A stretch of 64,000 nt of DNA, from positions 21,798,890 to 21,862,889 of the forward strand of contig JARCOQ010000006.1 of the NCBI GenBank assembly GCA_029207755.1, read 5' to 3'. Below, in pieces: positions 61,348 to 64,000 of this stretch. This DNA comes from Chamaea fasciata. Taxonomy: Eukaryota; Chordata; Aves; Passeriformes; Sylviidae. The notes below the pieces were generated by a model. The model had not been told where the DNA came from. It saw only the letters and a program-made list of their open reading frames with translations, and made no database searches. The position numbers and the translations under genes were made by a program. Within the stretch, counting starts at the first letter, position 1. The number at the start of each line of letters is the position of its first letter.

Positions 61348-61354
61348 TGACTCA
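61348..61354 (+). promoter_or_regulatory. AP-1-like site TGACTCA (copy 2)
   Basis: Exact AP-1 core in the second copy of the U3 duplication, 64 bp downstream of the first and about 55 bp upstream of the TATA box. Binding is inferred. Confidence 0.5.
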
Positions 61355-61408
61355 TCATCCCATTGTGAGATGCTCCACCCAGGGGGAGGAACCAAGCATT
61401 CTCACCTG

Positions 61409-61416
61409 GATATAAT
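61409..61416 (+). promoter_or_regulatory. LTR TATA box
   Basis: GATATAAT sits at the expected place near the U3/R boundary of the LTR, followed by GC-richer sequence. It would drive plus-strand transcription if active. Confidence 0.5.
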
Positions 61417-61678
61417 CTGGGGTTTGGGACAGTACAGGGGACCCTTACCCACTGGATTACCAGAGGATCAGAGCTACCAGACCTTTCTACAGGATCACTG
61501 CTTCAGGAAGACCACCTCATCTGGACTGCTTCCATCACCCTTCTCAGGTTGTATTCTGACTCTGTCAGTGGTCTTTTGTATTATTGCATCTATTTTATTT
61601 TACTTTTTTTCCTTTCATCCTATTAAATTGTATTTCTGACTTAGAGCCTCTCATTTGTTTTGCTTTCAAACCACTACA

Positions 61679-64000
61679 CATATGCTTGCAGCATTCTTAA
61701 ATAAGAATCAAGCTTAATTTCCTTATGAAGAATAAACAGCTTTAGTTTCTATACCTTTTATTTAATTGAGATAAAACAAACATATTATATTGGATGTGAG
61801 CTTGAAAAAAACTGACTGTCATTAAGAAGCAGATGACTACTTACATAGCCTTAGGACTTCTTTTTCTGTAGTTCAGAGGAGGCTAAGTACTACTCTGCTG
61901 ACTTCATTAGCAAGATGGAACATTCTGCTGCAATATCAGAGCTTGGGTAGGAAATGATCAAAAATGCAAGCTCTGGTCATCAGCATTTTCATAGGAAAAA
62001 GGGAAAAAGAAAAGCTTCCAGGAAAACAATAGCATTCTGTTCCAGCTTGAACAACACTACAAGAACTGACTCAAACACTCATTAAATTGAAAGCATTAAT
62101 TCTGCAGAGTTTAGCTCAAAACACCAATCATTTCATTGACAGGCTCTGTCATTCTCACAGAAAGAGAAGTCCTCAGATATTAACTCTATTCATAGGTTAA
62201 AAGACAGTAACTTAAAAGGTAATCTTTTGCACCTTGTCGGTACTCCACAATGGACCCTTAATAACATGACATTTTGCTTCATTCTCATAAATAAAATTAT
62301 GGGATAACAGCAAGACAATTTAAGTTACTAGGATTTATTCTGCTGTAATGAACTGAATTCATGGACTAAAGATATGGAAGCTGTCTCTGTAGTTTTATAT
62401 ACTGAAAGAATATGAAAGATATCTAGAATTTTAAGTTATTTTAGATTGTATACTAAAATAACCTCAGAGGCAGAAGAAAAATTCTGTGTTTTATTGCATA
62501 CTCTGTGTACTTCTATACATACTTCTGAGGTGTTACTGCATGTTGGTTTATTGTAGCCAATACTGCTGGACTATCTCTACCAAAGTCACCTGGTGATTCC
62601 CAGTATAACTATCCAAAGATAAAAGAAGAATCCAAAGAGAAGTTTTCAGAAGTTTGTATTAAAAATCATTACTGTGAATAATGTGGTCTTCAGCTAAAGA
62701 AATTCCTGAACTTGCCTAATTTCCAAAGTCCTGAGTTATCTGCTGTAACTGCTCCTGAAGCTTGTAAATGCTCTGTGCAAATACAATAATCCTCATACAT
62801 TTATACAAAATCATGCCAAATATATATTATTCATGATGTTCACACTCTAGTTATTCCCATGAAGACTGAAACACATTAGGGAAACTTACAGCATTCCTGA
62901 AGCTGATATGCAACAAGAAGCAGATAAGAATCAATGGAGTCACATGGCAACCAAAGCACCTAATTAAGAGTTATTTTTGCTATTTTAAGAGCCAGGTATA
63001 AATCAGGAGATCCATTTTTCTAAATATTTAAATCAAATATTACGGTAAGCACAGAACACATAGTAAACAAGAATAAATACAATCATCTTCCTTCCAGTTA
63101 AGTTTTCAGATGTTCATTTAATTCTGTAACAGTTGAAACCTGAGAAAATATATACATAATTATCCATATCCTTTATATAAAAAAAAAAAAAATTGCAACA
63201 ATCAATTCAGACTTTTTAACTGCCAAGACATTTATTATAATCAAAGTAAATGCAGGAAAACTTTATTAGTCCATGTATTTTATCCATGGCAGTTCATTCC
63301 CTTTATCGGATGGCAGAAGCACTATTATTATTATTATTATTATTATTCAGAATTATGTAATTGCTAACTTATAACTAAAAGAGCAGATTTTAATAATATA
63401 TTTCTTATGTGTAAAAAGATATTTAAGGCCTGTAAGGATACATGCATTCAACTGAATTTTCCCATATTAACAGGTATAATAGAGACGTAAAATTTGCTAG
63501 TCCATCATAAAATGAGACTTTTTTTAAAAAGGTGATGGACATCTAACATGACAAGAATGAGGAGCAACACATGACTTAAATTACTGTACATTCCAGAGAA
63601 GACCTCAAAATCACTTCAAGGGTGATAAAAACAAAGACAAAAATTTACAGAATCTGTTTGTTTTTTTTTTAATTTGCCTTTAAAACTTGTTCATATTTCT
63701 ATTTCAGTTTATCCAATACTTTTATGACATAAGATAAACTGAGGTGGCTAAAAAAAAATTTGTCAAATCTGAGGAAAAGTGCCCTAGCCTTAGGCCTATT
63801 TTATAAAAAGCAAGTACAGTGACCATTTCTAGACAGCAGGAGCTACTAATCAACTCCTGGAAACTGAACTGGATGGGTGCCATACTGCTGTTTTTCCATT
63901 GGCTGATTCAGGGCTGAAAGCACAGACCTAAGGTAAAGTGATGAAATGTCAGCGACATACTATTCTTCCCTTTATCCACATTTCCCTTTTATCCAAATCT
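61679..64000. other. Non-coding AT-rich sequence to the window end
   Basis: No recognised gene or transposon. A 14-A run lies at 63179-63192 and an ATT microsatellite at 63323-63347. Confidence 0.65.
63323..63347. repeat. (ATT)8 microsatellite
   Basis: Eight uninterrupted TAT/ATT triplets, 25 bp. Likely polymorphic. Confidence 0.9.

Larger units (their letters stand above)
61257..61384 (+). repeat. ~64-bp U3 duplication with paired AP-1 sites
   Basis: The block starting TTAAT at 61257 recurs at 61321. The first 35 bases of the two copies agree at about 25 positions and share GCC(C)ATCAA and ATGACTCAT at matching offsets; the rest has diverged. Each copy carries the AP-1 core TGACTCA (61284-61290 and 61348-61354). 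Duplicated enhancers of this kind are common in retroviral U3. Confidence 0.75.
61153..61678 (+). mobile_element. Complete solo LTR of an avian endogenous retrovirus
   Basis: About 526 bp with clear ends: it begins TGTCCTGGG and ends CCACTACA, giving short inverted termini (TGT..GG and CC..ACA) with TG...CA. Inside, in order: a U3 region with a ~64-bp duplication carrying two TGACTCA sites; a perfect 10-bp hairpin; a TATA box (GATATAAT, 61409-61416); and a T-rich, ATTAAA-containing polyadenylation region (61622-61627) before a short U5. The flanks are CACAT on the left and CATAT on the right, a possible 5-bp duplication with one mismatch. An alternative exact match (ACACAT on both sides) would place the end three bases earlier. 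No proviral genes are present, so it is a solo LTR, in the same orientation as the other two LTRs here. Confidence 0.88.

Noticed and set aside
60034..61678. A provirus flanked by two LTRs
   Set aside because: The two LTRs are from different families and the ~730 bp between them contains no gag, pol or env sequence.
1..64000. CRISPR array, operon, prophage or bacterial defence system
   Set aside because: No direct-repeat/spacer array, no dense same-strand coding, and clear vertebrate CR1 and ERV repeats show this is avian nuclear DNA.

Overview
The window looks like non-coding DNA from a bird nuclear genome. The main evidence is interspersed repeats: at least seven chicken-repeat-1 (CR1) LINE insertions, all missing their 5' parts and ending near the diagnostic 3' tail (ATTCTATG-like), plus three recognisable avian endogenous-retrovirus LTRs. 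There are no L1 or Alu-like elements, no operons and no bacterial gene density. The LTR types point to a neoavian bird, possibly a passerine, but that is an inference. The sequence is AT-rich, has few CpGs and has no CpG island. I found no convincing protein-coding exon, tRNA, rRNA or small RNA gene. Apart from a few LINE ORF2 relics, open frames reach only about 60-146 codons, have no recognisable domains, and are what chance gives in 64 kb of AT-rich DNA.

Layout. 1-2796: plain sequence with a small 10-bp tandem repeat. 2797-3626: CR1 on the minus strand. 5730-6656 and 7952-8523: two CR1 copies on the plus strand; the first carries a dead reverse-transcriptase fragment. 8524-30600: about 22 kb with almost no recognisable repeats, an AT-rich inverted-repeat patch near 13.9-14.05 kb, an RFX-type X-box near 21.0 kb, and a homeodomain-motif-rich stretch at 29.88-30.15 kb that resembles a conserved developmental enhancer. 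30601-31111: solo LTR remnant with tandem repeats. 31478-31619: short CR1 tail with an internal deletion. 32919-33420: CR1 on the minus strand. 35166-35197: a pure A32 tract. 33421-46211 is otherwise mostly plain. 46212-46240: an A18G11 tract. 46512-47680: an old CR1 split by a ~708-bp insertion that is probably LTR-derived. 49400-49472: an uninterrupted TA microsatellite. 56105-56294: CR1 tail. 60034-60423 and 61153-61678: two unrelated LTRs in the same orientation. 61679-64000: plain sequence with an ATT microsatellite.

The window is therefore best read as intergenic or deep intronic avian DNA: an insertion record of CR1 and ERV activity, with a few stretches that may be regulatory. I found no undescribed multi-gene system. 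The items most worth checking are the possible enhancer at 29.9-30.15 kb, the internal structure of the LTR at 61.2 kb, and the unclassified insertion nested in the CR1 at 46.9-47.6 kb.
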